Below, piece after piece: positions 17,683-26,611 of a DNA stretch of 51,119 nucleotides. Source of the stretch: an uncultured Clostridium sp. (GTDB taxonomy: Bacteria > Bacillota > Clostridia > Lachnospirales > Lachnospiraceae); assembly GCA_900549235.1 (NCBI GenBank), contig URNT01000025.1:1-51119 (forward strand). Direction: 5' to 3'. The notes under the pieces were generated by a model. It searched no databases and was not told the DNA's origin. It saw only the letters and a program-made list of their open reading frames with translations. Both the position numbers and the translations under genes were made by a program. Every line of letters starts with the position of its first letter. The first letter of the stretch is position 1.

Positions 17683-18063
17683 TTATGCCTTTGTTATGCG
17701 GCATATATTAAAGCCAAGTTCTGATGACGTATATTCCAGAATACGTTCAAAGGCTATATTTACGTCTGATATGGTTCCGGTAATGATCAGAGTACCGCTG
17801 AAACGGTCAATAAAGCCAATCTGAATCGCAGATGACTTAACAGCAAGATCTGCCGCTATGATGGCGGTTTCACTGGGAGTAAGGGTCAATACACCAATGG
17901 CTGAACGGTGGTAATCTACTCTGGGATCCAGCCCTAGTTTTTTGTAAATGATCTCATCTGGACTAGCTATGATATGTGCCATTGTAATTTGCTTACCTGG
18001 CACAGATTCCTGAATAATGCGCATCAGATCTTCCTGGCTTCCATTCCAGTTTTTTATATTCAT
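17683..18063 (-). CDS. eutS: EutS-like circularly permuted BMC-H shell protein
   Basis: This 126-aa protein matches the EutS/PduU group of permuted BMC domains. Features are an N-terminal beta-rich extension (RIIQESVPGKQITMAHIIAS), then LDPRVDYHRSAIGVLTLTPS and AAIAADLAVKSS-like sequence, ending with FERILEYTSSELGFNICRI. PduU/EutS hexamers have a bent shape with a closed beta-barrel over the pore. It is the first gene of the minus-strand unit, with a GGGAGG site and a candidate regulator site 89-113 nt upstream. Confidence 0.9.
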   Translation of the reverse strand: MNIKNWNGSQEDLMRIIQESVPGKQITMAHIIASPDEIIYKKLGLDPRVDYHRSAIGVLTLTPSETAIIAADLAVKSSAIQIGFIDRFSGTLIITGTISDVNIAFERILEYTSSELGFNICRITKA

Positions 18064-18151
18064 TTTATATTCCGCCTCCCTTATATAAGGTGATTCACAC
18101 CATTTTATTTATTTTAACATCTGGAACTTCATTTATTTAAGTAATAGACAG

Positions 18152-18176
18152 ACGGATTTTATGTAAAATCCAAACT
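18152..18176 (-). promoter_or_regulatory. Candidate AraC-regulator site upstream of the eutS unit
   Basis: This is the second copy of the recurring 25-bp element. It begins ACGGATTTT and ends with the exact 16-mer ATGTAAAATCCAAACT that precedes the dehydratase gene. It lies in the 230-bp divergent region between eutS (minus) and the PduO-C-like gene (plus), so it could control both. Confidence 0.6.
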
Positions 18177-18233
18177 ATCTTTGCTTTTGCATCAATTGGC
18201 TTGGATTATACCTGTTTTGAAGCTTTCATGTAG

Positions 18234-18262
18234 TTGCAGCTTTTTGCAGCTTCTTATATAAT
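18234..18262 (+). promoter_or_regulatory. Sigma-70-type promoter of the PduO-C/HbpS-like gene
   Basis: A -35 element TTGCAG (18234-18239), a 17-bp spacer and a perfect -10 TATAAT (18257-18262) precede the ATG at 18294 by 31 nt. The spacing and both hexamers fit a housekeeping promoter. Confidence 0.7.
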
Positions 18263-18293
18263 AAATATAAATACATGATTGGGGAGGAAACTT

Positions 18294-18761
18294 ATGGAAC
18301 ATTCCAACGGAATTAATGAAATACGGGAAATCGCTTCTGCTGTGGCTGAAGTTCTTAAGCAGGAACACTTAAGCCTTGAAAAGGCATTAGAGCTGATAAA
18401 GAGAGCGGAGAAAATGTCAGCCGACATAGAGATTCCTATGTCGATTTCCGTTGTAGATGAAGGAGGCAACCTGGTGGCTTTCCACAGAATGGATGATTCC
18501 CTCCTGGCAAGCATAGAGGTGTCTCAATCAAAAGCATATACAGCGGCAGCTTTAAAATGTGCGACCAGCGATGCAGCCAGACAGATTCTTCCCGGGGAAT
18601 CTCTTTATGGGCTTCAAAATACGCACCCGGGGCGTTTCTGCCTGTTTGGAGGCGGTGTTCCTATTACTGTAAATGGACGCTGCATTGGAGGACTGGGCGT
18701 TTCCGGAGGGACGGCAGAGCAGGATGTTTGTGTTGCTGAATATGCGGTAAATGGAAAATAA
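18294..18761 (+). CDS. PduO C-terminal/GlcG/HbpS-like (haem-degrading fold) protein
   Basis: This 155-aa protein has the HbpS/GlcG fold: ALELIKRAEKMSADIEIPMS near residue 35, SISVVDEGGNLVAFHRMDDS, SQSKAYTAAAL and the glycine-rich FCLFGGGVPITV then GGLGVSGGTAEQD. The family includes the C-terminal domain of PduO and free-standing proteins of diol and glycolate loci that bind haem or corrinoid-like ligands. ATG 18294 follows GGGGAGG; the TTG at 18279 lies upstream of that site. It is divergent from the GRM genes and probably in their regulon. Confidence 0.87.
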   Translation: MEHSNGINEIREIASAVAEVLKQEHLSLEKALELIKRAEKMSADIEIPMSISVVDEGGNLVAFHRMDDSLLASIEVSQSKAYTAAALKCATSDAARQILPGESLYGLQNTHPGRFCLFGGGVPITVNGRCIGGLGVSGGTAEQDVCVAEYAVNGK

Positions 18762-18762
18762 G

Positions 18763-18797
18763 ATATAAAGACCGTCCAGCCAGGACGGTCTTTATAT
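18763..18797. terminator. Bidirectional rho-independent terminator
   Basis: A perfect 15-bp stem (ATATAAAGACCGTCC and its complement) closes a 5-nt loop. It lies 1 nt after the PduO-C-like stop on the plus strand and 4 nt after the zinc-ribbon stop on the minus strand, so it can serve both convergent genes. Confidence 0.85.
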
Positions 18798-18801
18798 GAT
18801 C

Positions 18802-18954
18802 TTATTTTTTTACTGGCTTATAGTGACAGTTCGGACATTCTTCAAGATTTTTTTCCGGTTCCTTTTTCTGATACAGGCAATTCGGACATTCTTCTGGAAG
18901 TTCTTCTGTCTTATCTGTTTCGTAAAAATTGCCTGAATATTCTTTTTCTTTCAT
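18802..18954 (-). CDS. Small zinc-ribbon protein with two CPNC motifs
   Basis: This 50-aa acidic protein has two CPNC pairs (Cys23, Cys26, Cys40, Cys43) spaced as a compact metal-binding ribbon, related in style to rubredoxin- or rubrerythrin-type knuckles. An AGGAGG site lies 8 nt before the ATG. It is divergent from the peroxiredoxin-glutaredoxin gene and shares a 90-bp control region containing a palindrome, which suggests a redox-related role. No named family is recognised. Confidence 0.72.
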   Translation of the reverse strand: MKEKEYSGNFYETDKTEELPEECPNCLYQKKEPEKNLEECPNCHYKPVKK

Positions 18955-18995
18955 TGCATTTTCCTCCTTAAAACAGTTTACAACTCCTTTATTTA

Positions 18996-19011
18996 TGATA
19001 TGATTATATCA
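18996..19011. promoter_or_regulatory. Palindromic candidate operator between two redox genes
   Basis: TGATAT, a GATT spacer and ATATCA form a perfect 6-4-6 inverted repeat in the 89-bp gap between the zinc-ribbon gene (minus) and the peroxiredoxin-glutaredoxin gene (plus). It is AT-rich and overlaps likely -10 sequences. It does not match the PerR box exactly, and the regulator is unknown. Confidence 0.45.
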
Positions 19012-19043
19012 CATCGATATTTTCTAATAAAGGAGGAACCTTC

Positions 19044-19844
19044 ATGGATCGTATTATTGGAAAAAAAGCCCCTGACTTCCATATCAAAGCGGTATCAGGA
19101 GACGGAGAAGATTTTCTCGAGCTTTCTCTGGACACCTACAAAGGCCGGTGGCTGATTCTGTTTTTTTATCCTATGGATTTTACTTTTGTCTGCCCCACAG
19201 AAATTACATCTTTCAGCAAACAATCATTGCTTTTTAAAGAATCTGCAGCAGAACTCCTTGCTGTAAGCACTGACAGTGAATACTGTCATCAGGCCTGGAT
19301 ACGAAATGGTCTGGGGAAAATAGCCTATCCTCTCGGTTCAGATAAAACCATGGCCATGTCTGCAGCTTATGGTGTTCTTCTTGAAAATGAAGGAGTAGCG
19401 CTTCGCGGACTTTTTGTGATTGATCCGGATCAGGTCATTCGTTACAGCCTGATCCATGACAACAATATAGGAAGAAGTACCAAAGAGGTTCTGCGCGTTT
19501 TGAAAGCCCTCCAGACAGAATCTTTATGCGGTGCGGACTGGACTGACGGAGCTCCCGTTCTTACTTCTGAGGTTCATCAAAAAGCAATTCATACGGATGT
19601 GATGCCTGCTGATGATCCTATACGGATTTACACCCAGCCCGGCTGCTCCTATTGCAGCCAGACAAAACAGTTTTTATCCGAACATCATTTAAAATACGAA
19701 GAAATTAACCTGGATACCGATCAGGAAGGACAGGCCTTTATGGAACAGCGGGGATACTCTGCCCTTCCTGTAACAGTAATCGGAGATCATGAGATTTCCG
19801 GTTTTCGCCTGGATAAACTCAGGGAGCTGCTTCAGCTTGACTAA
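19044..19844 (+). CDS. Peroxiredoxin (AhpC/Prx1-type) fused to a C-terminal glutaredoxin
   Basis: In this 266-aa protein, residues 1-170 form a typical 2-Cys peroxiredoxin with the peroxidatic Cys in PMDFTFVCPTE near residue 50 and a resolving Cys in LCGADW near 165. Residues about 190-266 form a glutaredoxin with the redox pair CSYC in TQPGCSYCSQTK and ALPVTVIGDHEISGF. The fused glutaredoxin would reduce the peroxiredoxin, making a self-contained peroxidase. Known Prx-Grx hybrids mostly use a Prx5-type domain, so the Prx1-type fusion is notable. An AGGAGG site supports the ATG. Confidence 0.9.
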   Translation: MDRIIGKKAPDFHIKAVSGDGEDFLELSLDTYKGRWLILFFYPMDFTFVCPTEITSFSKQSLLFKESAAELLAVSTDSEYCHQAWIRNGLGKIAYPLGSDKTMAMSAAYGVLLENEGVALRGLFVIDPDQVIRYSLIHDNNIGRSTKEVLRVLKALQTESLCGADWTDGAPVLTSEVHQKAIHTDVMPADDPIRIYTQPGCSYCSQTKQFLSEHHLKYEEINLDTDQEGQAFMEQRGYSALPVTVIGDHEISGFRLDKLRELLQLD

Positions 19845-20725
19845 ACAGTAAAGAAACCAGATCCAAATAGTATATTGATAATAAATGTAAAGATGAAAAT
19901 AGTAAATGCAGGCGGGTCAATATGAGAATCACAGTGACTATTAAATGTTTTGCCAGCAAAATCACCAGTCAGTGAAGCAAGAATACCAAATAAGGGGCCC
20001 ATCACAGGATTACCGGAGGTGACAGCTGCAAGAGCGGAAATCAAGGCAATATGATGGGTTCCCGGCATTGCAAAACCGGTCTGTGCAAAAATCAGGGAAA
20101 CTGCTGCGATACCAAAGCAGAGAACCGGGAAGTTTCCTAAGGCCGCCTGAGTGGCTCCGCCGTCAACTAATGCCTGATATACAAAACCGGTGGCTGTGCC
20201 GATCCCCAATCCTAGCAGGATGTTACAGACCATTCCCTTTCCGACAGTAATATATTCTCGAACCTGTCCGGCAGGGGCTTTTCCGATCAATCCGCTGGTT
20301 CCAAATAAAAAGCGGACGATTACAGCGGATATGATAACGGTAAAGCCCGGGAGATCTGTGTTCAGATGTAATACGCTTCCCAATACATAGTGGATCAAAA
20401 AGCCAAGTACACCGAATATTCCTCCCACTATCAAGGTCATCGGATCAGAGAGGCCATTCAGACATGATAAAATGTCAGTTCCATCTCCAAGCTTTTTATT
20501 TCGGGCAGCATAAGCAGCTGCTGCAACGCCGCCAGCAAAAGCAATATGAGGACCAAGATAAGAGCCAAATGCAACAAATCCAACAGTCATATCGGCTCCG
20601 CCTCCCATTGCGGCCGTTGATCCCACAATCGCTATCACGCCTGTCAAAATAAACGCAGGAAGCGCTCCCATATAAGCTCCTATGATTCCTCCCCCAAAAG
20701 ATGCGATCAATGCAAATACGTTCAT
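19841..20725 (-). CDS. Glycine-rich multi-pass membrane protein, function unknown
   Basis: This 294-aa protein has roughly eight hydrophobic segments and many Gly-rich turns (FGGGIIGAYMGALPAF, TAAMGGGADMTVGFVAFGS, TGFAMPGTHHIALISALAAV, GDFAGKTFNSHCDSHIDPPA). The conserved-looking His/Asp motifs near residues 220 and 270 hint at transport or ligand binding. No family is recognised with confidence. Its stop overlaps the convergent peroxiredoxin stop by 4 nt. A degenerate copy of the GRM promoter motif lies 133-157 nt upstream, so it may be a transporter belonging to the GRM regulon. Confidence 0.75.
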   Translation of the reverse strand: MNVFALIASFGGGIIGAYMGALPAFILTGVIAIVGSTAAMGGGADMTVGFVAFGSYLGPHIAFAGGVAAAAYAARNKKLGDGTDILSCLNGLSDPMTLIVGGIFGVLGFLIHYVLGSVLHLNTDLPGFTVIISAVIVRFLFGTSGLIGKAPAGQVREYITVGKGMVCNILLGLGIGTATGFVYQALVDGGATQAALGNFPVLCFGIAAVSLIFAQTGFAMPGTHHIALISALAAVTSGNPVMGPLFGILASLTGDFAGKTFNSHCDSHIDPPAFTIFIFTFIINILFGSGFFTV

Positions 20726-20857
20726 AAAATAACCTTTCTCCCTTCTTTATTTTTACCTGTATGCAGGCAATTGGTTTTCCCCTCTATCCTCCTTTCTGAA
20801 ATAATTGCGTTATACTGATTTTAACATCCGTCTATATTTTTGTATTGTTCAATCTGC

Positions 20858-20882
20858 ACGTAAAAAGGGTAATTTTAAAACT
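20858..20882 (-). promoter_or_regulatory. Candidate AraC-regulator site upstream of the membrane protein gene
   Basis: This is the third, weaker copy of the recurring element. It shares ACGTAAAAA, GTAA and AAACT in register with 16586-16610 (19 of 25 identities) and lies 133-157 nt before the start codon. If real, it joins this membrane protein to the GRM regulon. Confidence 0.4.
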
Positions 20883-20904
20883 ATTTGCTTGCTTTTAGAA
20901 AGAT

Positions 20905-20932
20905 AAAGCCGGCGTTAAAAAACGCCGGCTTT
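20905..20932 (-). terminator. Rho-independent terminator after ackA
   Basis: The perfect 12-bp GC-rich stem AAAGCCGGCGTT, its complement and a 4-nt loop lie 24 nt after the ackA stop on the minus strand. It separates the pta-ackA transcript from the GRM island. Confidence 0.85.
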
Positions 20933-20956
20933 CAACAACTAATTGAATTGAAACAA

Positions 20957-22147
20957 TTATACCAGTGCAAGTGTTTCCCTGGCAATCGCTAACTCTTCAT
21001 TTGTAGGGATCACCAAAACAGATACTTTGGAGTCTGAAGTTGAAATAACTATTTCCTCACCACGCTTTGCATTCGCATCCTCATTGATTTCGATACCCAG
21101 AAATCCAAGATACTCGCATACCTTTCTTCTTGTAATCTTATCATTCTCGCCTACGCCTGCTGTAAAGGCAATCGCATCAACGCCACCCATAGCCGCCGCA
21201 TAAGCTCCGACATATTTTGCCACACGGTATGCAAAGGCATCCAGGGCAATCTCGGCTCTTTTGTTTCCATCATTGGCAGCATTCTCAACATCACGGAAAT
21301 CGCTGGATATGCCAGATATACCATATACACCGGACTTTTTGTTGAGAACATTTAACATCTCATCAATATCCATATTTTCCTTATGCATCAAAAACTGCAT
21401 AACGCCCGGATCAACATCACCACTTCTGGTTCCCATTACAAGACCTTCCAGCGGTGTCAAACCCATACTGGTATCAATAGACTTTCCATTTTTTACAGCG
21501 GAAATACTGGAACCATTGCCCAAATGGCATACAATGGTCTTCAAGTCATCATAAGATTTTCCCAGAAACTCAGCAGTTCTCTTGGATACATAGCTATGGC
21601 TTGTACCATGGAAGCCGTATCTTCTCACCTTGTACTTCTCGTAATATTCATATGGAAGCCCATAAAGATATGCCTTTTCAGGCATTGTCTGATGGAATGC
21701 GGTATCAAATACTGCTACCATCGGTGTACCCGGCATCAGTTCCTGGCAGGCGCGGATACCAATCAGGTTGGCAGGGTTGTGAAGAGGCGCCAGATCATTG
21801 CAGGATTCAATTGCAGCAATCGTTTCTTCTGTGATTAGAGTAGAAGATGTGAATGCCTCTCCGCCATGAACAACTCTATGTCCTACAGCTCCTACTTCAT
21901 TCAGGCTTTTGATCACACCATACTCACTGCTTGTTAATGCCTCTAAAACCAACTGGATCGCCTGTGTATGGGTCGGCATCGGAGATTCTTTTACGACCTT
22001 GTCGCCACCGGATGGCTGATAGGTGATACGGCTGCCATCTATACCGATTCGTTCGCAAAGACCTTTTGCAAGAACAGATTCTGAATCTGCATCGATCAAC
22101 TGATACTTTAAAGAAGAGCTGCCGCAATTAATCACTAAAATATTCAT
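20957..22147 (-). CDS. ackA: Acetate kinase
   Basis: This 396-aa ASKHA-fold kinase has the N-terminal NCGSSSLKYQL signature, GHRVVHGGEAF, FHGTSHSYVS, CHLGNGSS and GVGENDKITR. It converts acetyl-phosphate (and often propionyl-phosphate) plus ADP to the acid and ATP. It forms an operon with pta, 26 nt apart. Because the GRM island downstream ends its pathway at acyl-phosphate through PduL and lacks its own kinase, AckA may also finish propionate formation; this is inference. Confidence 0.97.
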   Translation of the reverse strand: MNILVINCGSSSLKYQLIDADSESVLAKGLCERIGIDGSRITYQPSGGDKVVKESPMPTHTQAIQLVLEALTSSEYGVIKSLNEVGAVGHRVVHGGEAFTSSTLITEETIAAIESCNDLAPLHNPANLIGIRACQELMPGTPMVAVFDTAFHQTMPEKAYLYGLPYEYYEKYKVRRYGFHGTSHSYVSKRTAEFLGKSYDDLKTIVCHLGNGSSISAVKNGKSIDTSMGLTPLEGLVMGTRSGDVDPGVMQFLMHKENMDIDEMLNVLNKKSGVYGISGISSDFRDVENAANDGNKRAEIALDAFAYRVAKYVGAYAAAMGGVDAIAFTAGVGENDKITRRKVCEYLGFLGIEINEDANAKRGEEIVISTSDSKVSVLVIPTNEELAIARETLALV

Positions 22148-22173
22148 TTTAATATTCCCTCCTGAAACATTCT

Positions 22174-23166
22174 TTATGCCTGGGCCTGAACAGCAGTGAT
22201 AGCAACCACACCCACAATGTCATCTGCACAGCAGCCTCTGGACAGATCATTGACAGGTTTTGCGATACCCTGGGTAACAGGACCGTATGCCTCTGCTTTC
22301 GCCAGTCTCTGTACCAGCTTATACCCGATGTTACCGGCATCCAAATCAGGGAACATAAGTACATTTGCATTTCCGGCAACCTTACTTCCTGGAGCCTTAG
22401 AGGAGCCTACACTTGGAACAATGGCTGCATCTAGCTGAAGTTCTCCATCCACCTTCAGATCTGGATAAGCCTCCTTTGCGATTCTGGTTGCTTCTACTAC
22501 CTTATCTACATCCGCATGCTTCGCAGAGCCCTTAGTAGAATGAGAAAGCATAGCAACAACTGGTTCCTTCTCTACCAGAAGTTCAAAAGATTCTGCAGAG
22601 GATTTTGCAATGGCTGCTAACTCTTCCGGATTTGGGTTCTGATTCAAACCAGAATCCGCAAAAATAAAGGTTCCATCAGCTCCGTACTCACAATCAGGTA
22701 CGACCATGAGGAAAAATGCTGATACCAGCTTGGTTCCAGGTTTTGTCTTAACAATCTGCAGACATGGCCTTAAGGTATCAGCAGTAGAATGGCATGCACC
22801 AGAAACCATACCATCAGCATCACCATTTTTGATCATAAGACAGCCGTAGTAGGCATAATCAGATAAAATAATCTCCTTTGCCTTTTCCGGAGTCATCCCT
22901 TTTGCTTTTCTGAGTTCAACAAATAAGTCTATATATTCCTGAGTTTTCTCATAAGTTTGAGGATTGATCACAGTAGCGCCCGAGATGTCCAGACCGTCAG
23001 CCTTATCTGCTATGTCTTCAGGAGTTCCGATGATTACCAGATCTGCTATATCCTCCTTTAAAATTTTCTCCGCAGCTTCCCAGGTTCTCCTGTCCATGGA
23101 CTCTGGAAGCACAATCGTTTTTTTGTCAGCTTTTGCACGCGCTTTAATTGTATCAATAAATCCCAT
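22174..23166 (-). CDS. pta: Phosphate acetyltransferase
   Basis: This 330-aa enzyme of the short Pta type (without the N-terminal DRTGG region) starts MGFIDTIKARAKADKKTIVL and has MVSGACHSTADTLRP, ADSGLNQNPN, MLSHSTKGSAKH, DGELQLDAAIVP and PDLDAGNIGYKLVQRLA. It interconverts acetyl-CoA and acetyl-phosphate. It is the first gene of the pta-ackA operon, with an AAAGGGG site. It is homologous in function, not in fold, to PduL of the island. Confidence 0.97.
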   Translation of the reverse strand: MGFIDTIKARAKADKKTIVLPESMDRRTWEAAEKILKEDIADLVIIGTPEDIADKADGLDISGATVINPQTYEKTQEYIDLFVELRKAKGMTPEKAKEIILSDYAYYGCLMIKNGDADGMVSGACHSTADTLRPCLQIVKTKPGTKLVSAFFLMVVPDCEYGADGTFIFADSGLNQNPNPEELAAIAKSSAESFELLVEKEPVVAMLSHSTKGSAKHADVDKVVEATRIAKEAYPDLKVDGELQLDAAIVPSVGSSKAPGSKVAGNANVLMFPDLDAGNIGYKLVQRLAKAEAYGPVTQGIAKPVNDLSRGCCADDIVGVVAITAVQAQA

Positions 23167-23281
23167 GTAAATACTGCCCCTTTCCTATATGTTTTAAGTG
23201 TTCTCTACCATTATATACTGACAGAAAAAAGGTTACAAGACGATTTTATACAAATTTTGCACTTTTTTAAATACCTTATAC

Positions 23282-23330
23282 AAAAAGCGGGGATCCTTTC
23301 TTTTTTGCAGTAAAAGGATCCCCGCTTTTT
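23282..23330. terminator. Strong rho-independent terminator downstream of darA
   Basis: An 18-bp perfect stem (AAAAAGCGGGGATCCTTT and complement) closes a 13-nt loop, with T-rich flanks on both strands. It lies 12 nt after the stop of the c-di-AMP receptor gene and insulates it from pta. Confidence 0.88.
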
Positions 23331-23342
23331 TCATATGGCCTT

Positions 23343-23675
23343 TTATATCTTTTCGTAATGCTCCACGTTCATCACAAAGATGGTAGCGCCGCCTACTTCT
23401 ACGGTCATGGGCATGGTGGCGTAATTGACCATGGTGGTGCCGGAGATATAAGGCATATTCACCGTAAGCTTCTGATGCTGTCCGCACTCGCTCTTGATAA
23501 TATCGATCACTTCCTGGACCTTCTCGTCCTCCGCGCCGATCATAAGAGTGGTATTTCCTTTTTTCAGGAAACCGCCTGTGGTGGACAGCCTGGTAATACT
23601 GTAATGATGCTGGGTCAACTGGCTTACTACGTCATCCTCATTGTCATTGCGGACAATTGCGTATATTAATTTCAT
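23343..23675 (-). CDS. darA: Cyclic-di-AMP receptor, PII-like (DarA/PstA family)
   Basis: This 110-aa member of the DUF970 family starts MKLIYAIVRNDNEDDVVSQL and has TRLSTTGGFLKKGNTTLMIG, the ligand-loop region typical of the family, and ends VEVGGATIFVMNVEHYEKI. Trimeric PII-like proteins bind c-di-AMP in inter-subunit pockets. The output partner is not known. It has a strong AAGGAGG site and its own terminator, so it is probably a single-gene unit. Confidence 0.92.
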   Translation of the reverse strand: MKLIYAIVRNDNEDDVVSQLTQHHYSITRLSTTGGFLKKGNTTLMIGAEDEKVQEVIDIIKSECGQHQKLTVNMPYISGTTMVNYATMPMTVEVGGATIFVMNVEHYEKI

Positions 23676-23744
23676 AAGCTTAACCTCCTTTACGATCTAA
23701 TGCTAACAGTATACCACATTTTCCAGAAAATTGGTGTAAAGATT

Positions 23745-25175
<1,431 letters not shown>

Positions 25176-25336
25176 ATATAAGACTCCTTTCAAATTGCTC
25201 TGGTGTTTTCCTTTTGATGCTTATACTATAGCTGTGTTTTATGGTGGAATTGTGAAGCAAATGTGTAAAAACTGTGTACTTTAAAGATAGTTCCCGGTAT
25301 AATAAGCATACGAAAATGAAAAGCAGGTAACAGGAT

Positions 25337-26611
25337 ATGAAAAAAGAAGCAGTAGGAATCATTGCCGAGTATAATCCCTTTCACGCGGGACACGCCTACC
25401 ATATTGCCAGTGCAAAGGAGCTTTCCGGAGCCCGCTGGTGCGTTGTGGCTATGAGCGGAGATTTTGTACAGAGAGGGGAGCCGGCTGTTTTTGATAAATA
25501 TACACGGGCCCGCATGGCGCTTATGTGCGGGGCAGATCTGGTGGTGGAGCTTCCGGCTGTTTTTGCGGTAAGCAGCGCCGAGGATTTCGCCTCCTGCGGA
25601 ACCGCCCTTTTAGACCGCCTGGGAGTGGTGGGAAGCCTGTGCTTTGGAAGCGAATCCGGGGATATAGAGGCCATTCGCCAGGCAGCAGCCATACTGGCCG
25701 GCGGATCTCCTTATGAGGAGGCCCTGGAGCAGCTTTTAAGGGAGGGACTGAGGCAGGGGCTTACCTGGCCACAGGCGAGGAACCGGGCTGTGTCGCTGCT
25801 TGCGGGGCAGGAAGGGGATTTTCCCTTTTCACCGGAGGAGGCAGACCAGCTTTTAGGCGCCCCAAACAATCTGCTGGGAATTGAATACTGCAAGGCGCTG
25901 ATCCGCAGAAACAGCAGGATGGAGCCTTTCACCCTTTCGCGAAAAGGCCAGGGCTATCACAGCCGGGAGCTTTCAGGGGAACAAGCCTCTGCCTCTGCCC
26001 TCAGAAGGCATATGGAACAGGATCTTCCCATAGATGAGATCCTTCCTCATATCCCCAGGCAGCTGCTGTCCCTTTATCAGAACAGCCGCAGGATAACGGC
26101 AGGGGACTGCTCCTCTCTCCTGAATTACCGGCTGTTAGAGCTGGCCCAGCGTGATGAGGATCCGGCCCGATTCGGGGATCTCTCCCCTCAGCTCAGGGAC
26201 CGGCTTTCAGGCTGTCTCCTTTCCTTTGACAGCTGGGAAGGGAGAATCAGCCAGCTAAAGACACGGCAGTATACCTATACAAGGGTCAGCAGGGCCCTGA
26301 CCCATCTCCTTCTGGGGATCACCAGGGAGCTGCTTGAGAAGGGCCGGGAGCTGGACTATGCCCCTTATATCCGGATCCTGGGCTTTCGCAGGGAGGCGGC
26401 TCCCCTCCTTGGGCAGATCAAGAAACAGGCACAGATCCCCATGATAACAAAAACGGCACAGGCCCAGAAGCTTCTTTCTCCTGAGGCCTATGCCCTCTTT
26501 TCCCAGGACCTCCATGCCAGCCATGTGCGCCAGAGCATTGAAGCCGCAAAATATCATATCTGTCCGAAAAATGAATACACCCAGCCGGTGTGCATTCTCA
26601 GTGAGTCATAA
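25337..26611 (+). CDS. tmcAL: tRNA(Met) cytidine acetate ligase (YlbM family)
   Basis: This 424-aa nucleotidyltransferase-fold protein begins GIIAEYNPFHAGHAYHIA, the HIGH-like motif, and continues AMSGDFVQRGEPAVFDKYTR, ADLVVELPAVFAVSSAEDFA and CFGSESGD. TmcAL forms N4-acetylcytidine at the wobble position of elongator tRNA-Met using acetate and ATP. It is one of the few plus-strand genes. Its last 14 nt overlap the stop end of the convergent methyltransferase gene. Confidence 0.94.
   Translation: MKKEAVGIIAEYNPFHAGHAYHIASAKELSGARWCVVAMSGDFVQRGEPAVFDKYTRARMALMCGADLVVELPAVFAVSSAEDFASCGTALLDRLGVVGSLCFGSESGDIEAIRQAAAILAGGSPYEEALEQLLREGLRQGLTWPQARNRAVSLLAGQEGDFPFSPEEADQLLGAPNNLLGIEYCKALIRRNSRMEPFTLSRKGQGYHSRELSGEQASASALRRHMEQDLPIDEILPHIPRQLLSLYQNSRRITAGDCSSLLNYRLLELAQRDEDPARFGDLSPQLRDRLSGCLLSFDSWEGRISQLKTRQYTYTRVSRALTHLLLGITRELLEKGRELDYAPYIRILGFRREAAPLLGQIKKQAQIPMITKTAQAQKLLSPEAYALFSQDLHASHVRQSIEAAKYHICPKNEYTQPVCILSES

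Noticed and set aside
18279..18293. TTG start for the PduO-C-like gene
   Set aside because: It lies upstream of and reads through the GGGGAGG ribosome binding site; the ATG at 18294 is properly spaced.
18996..19011. PerR box
   Set aside because: The palindrome is 6-4-6 and does not match the TTATAAT-N-ATTATAA form, so no regulator is named.
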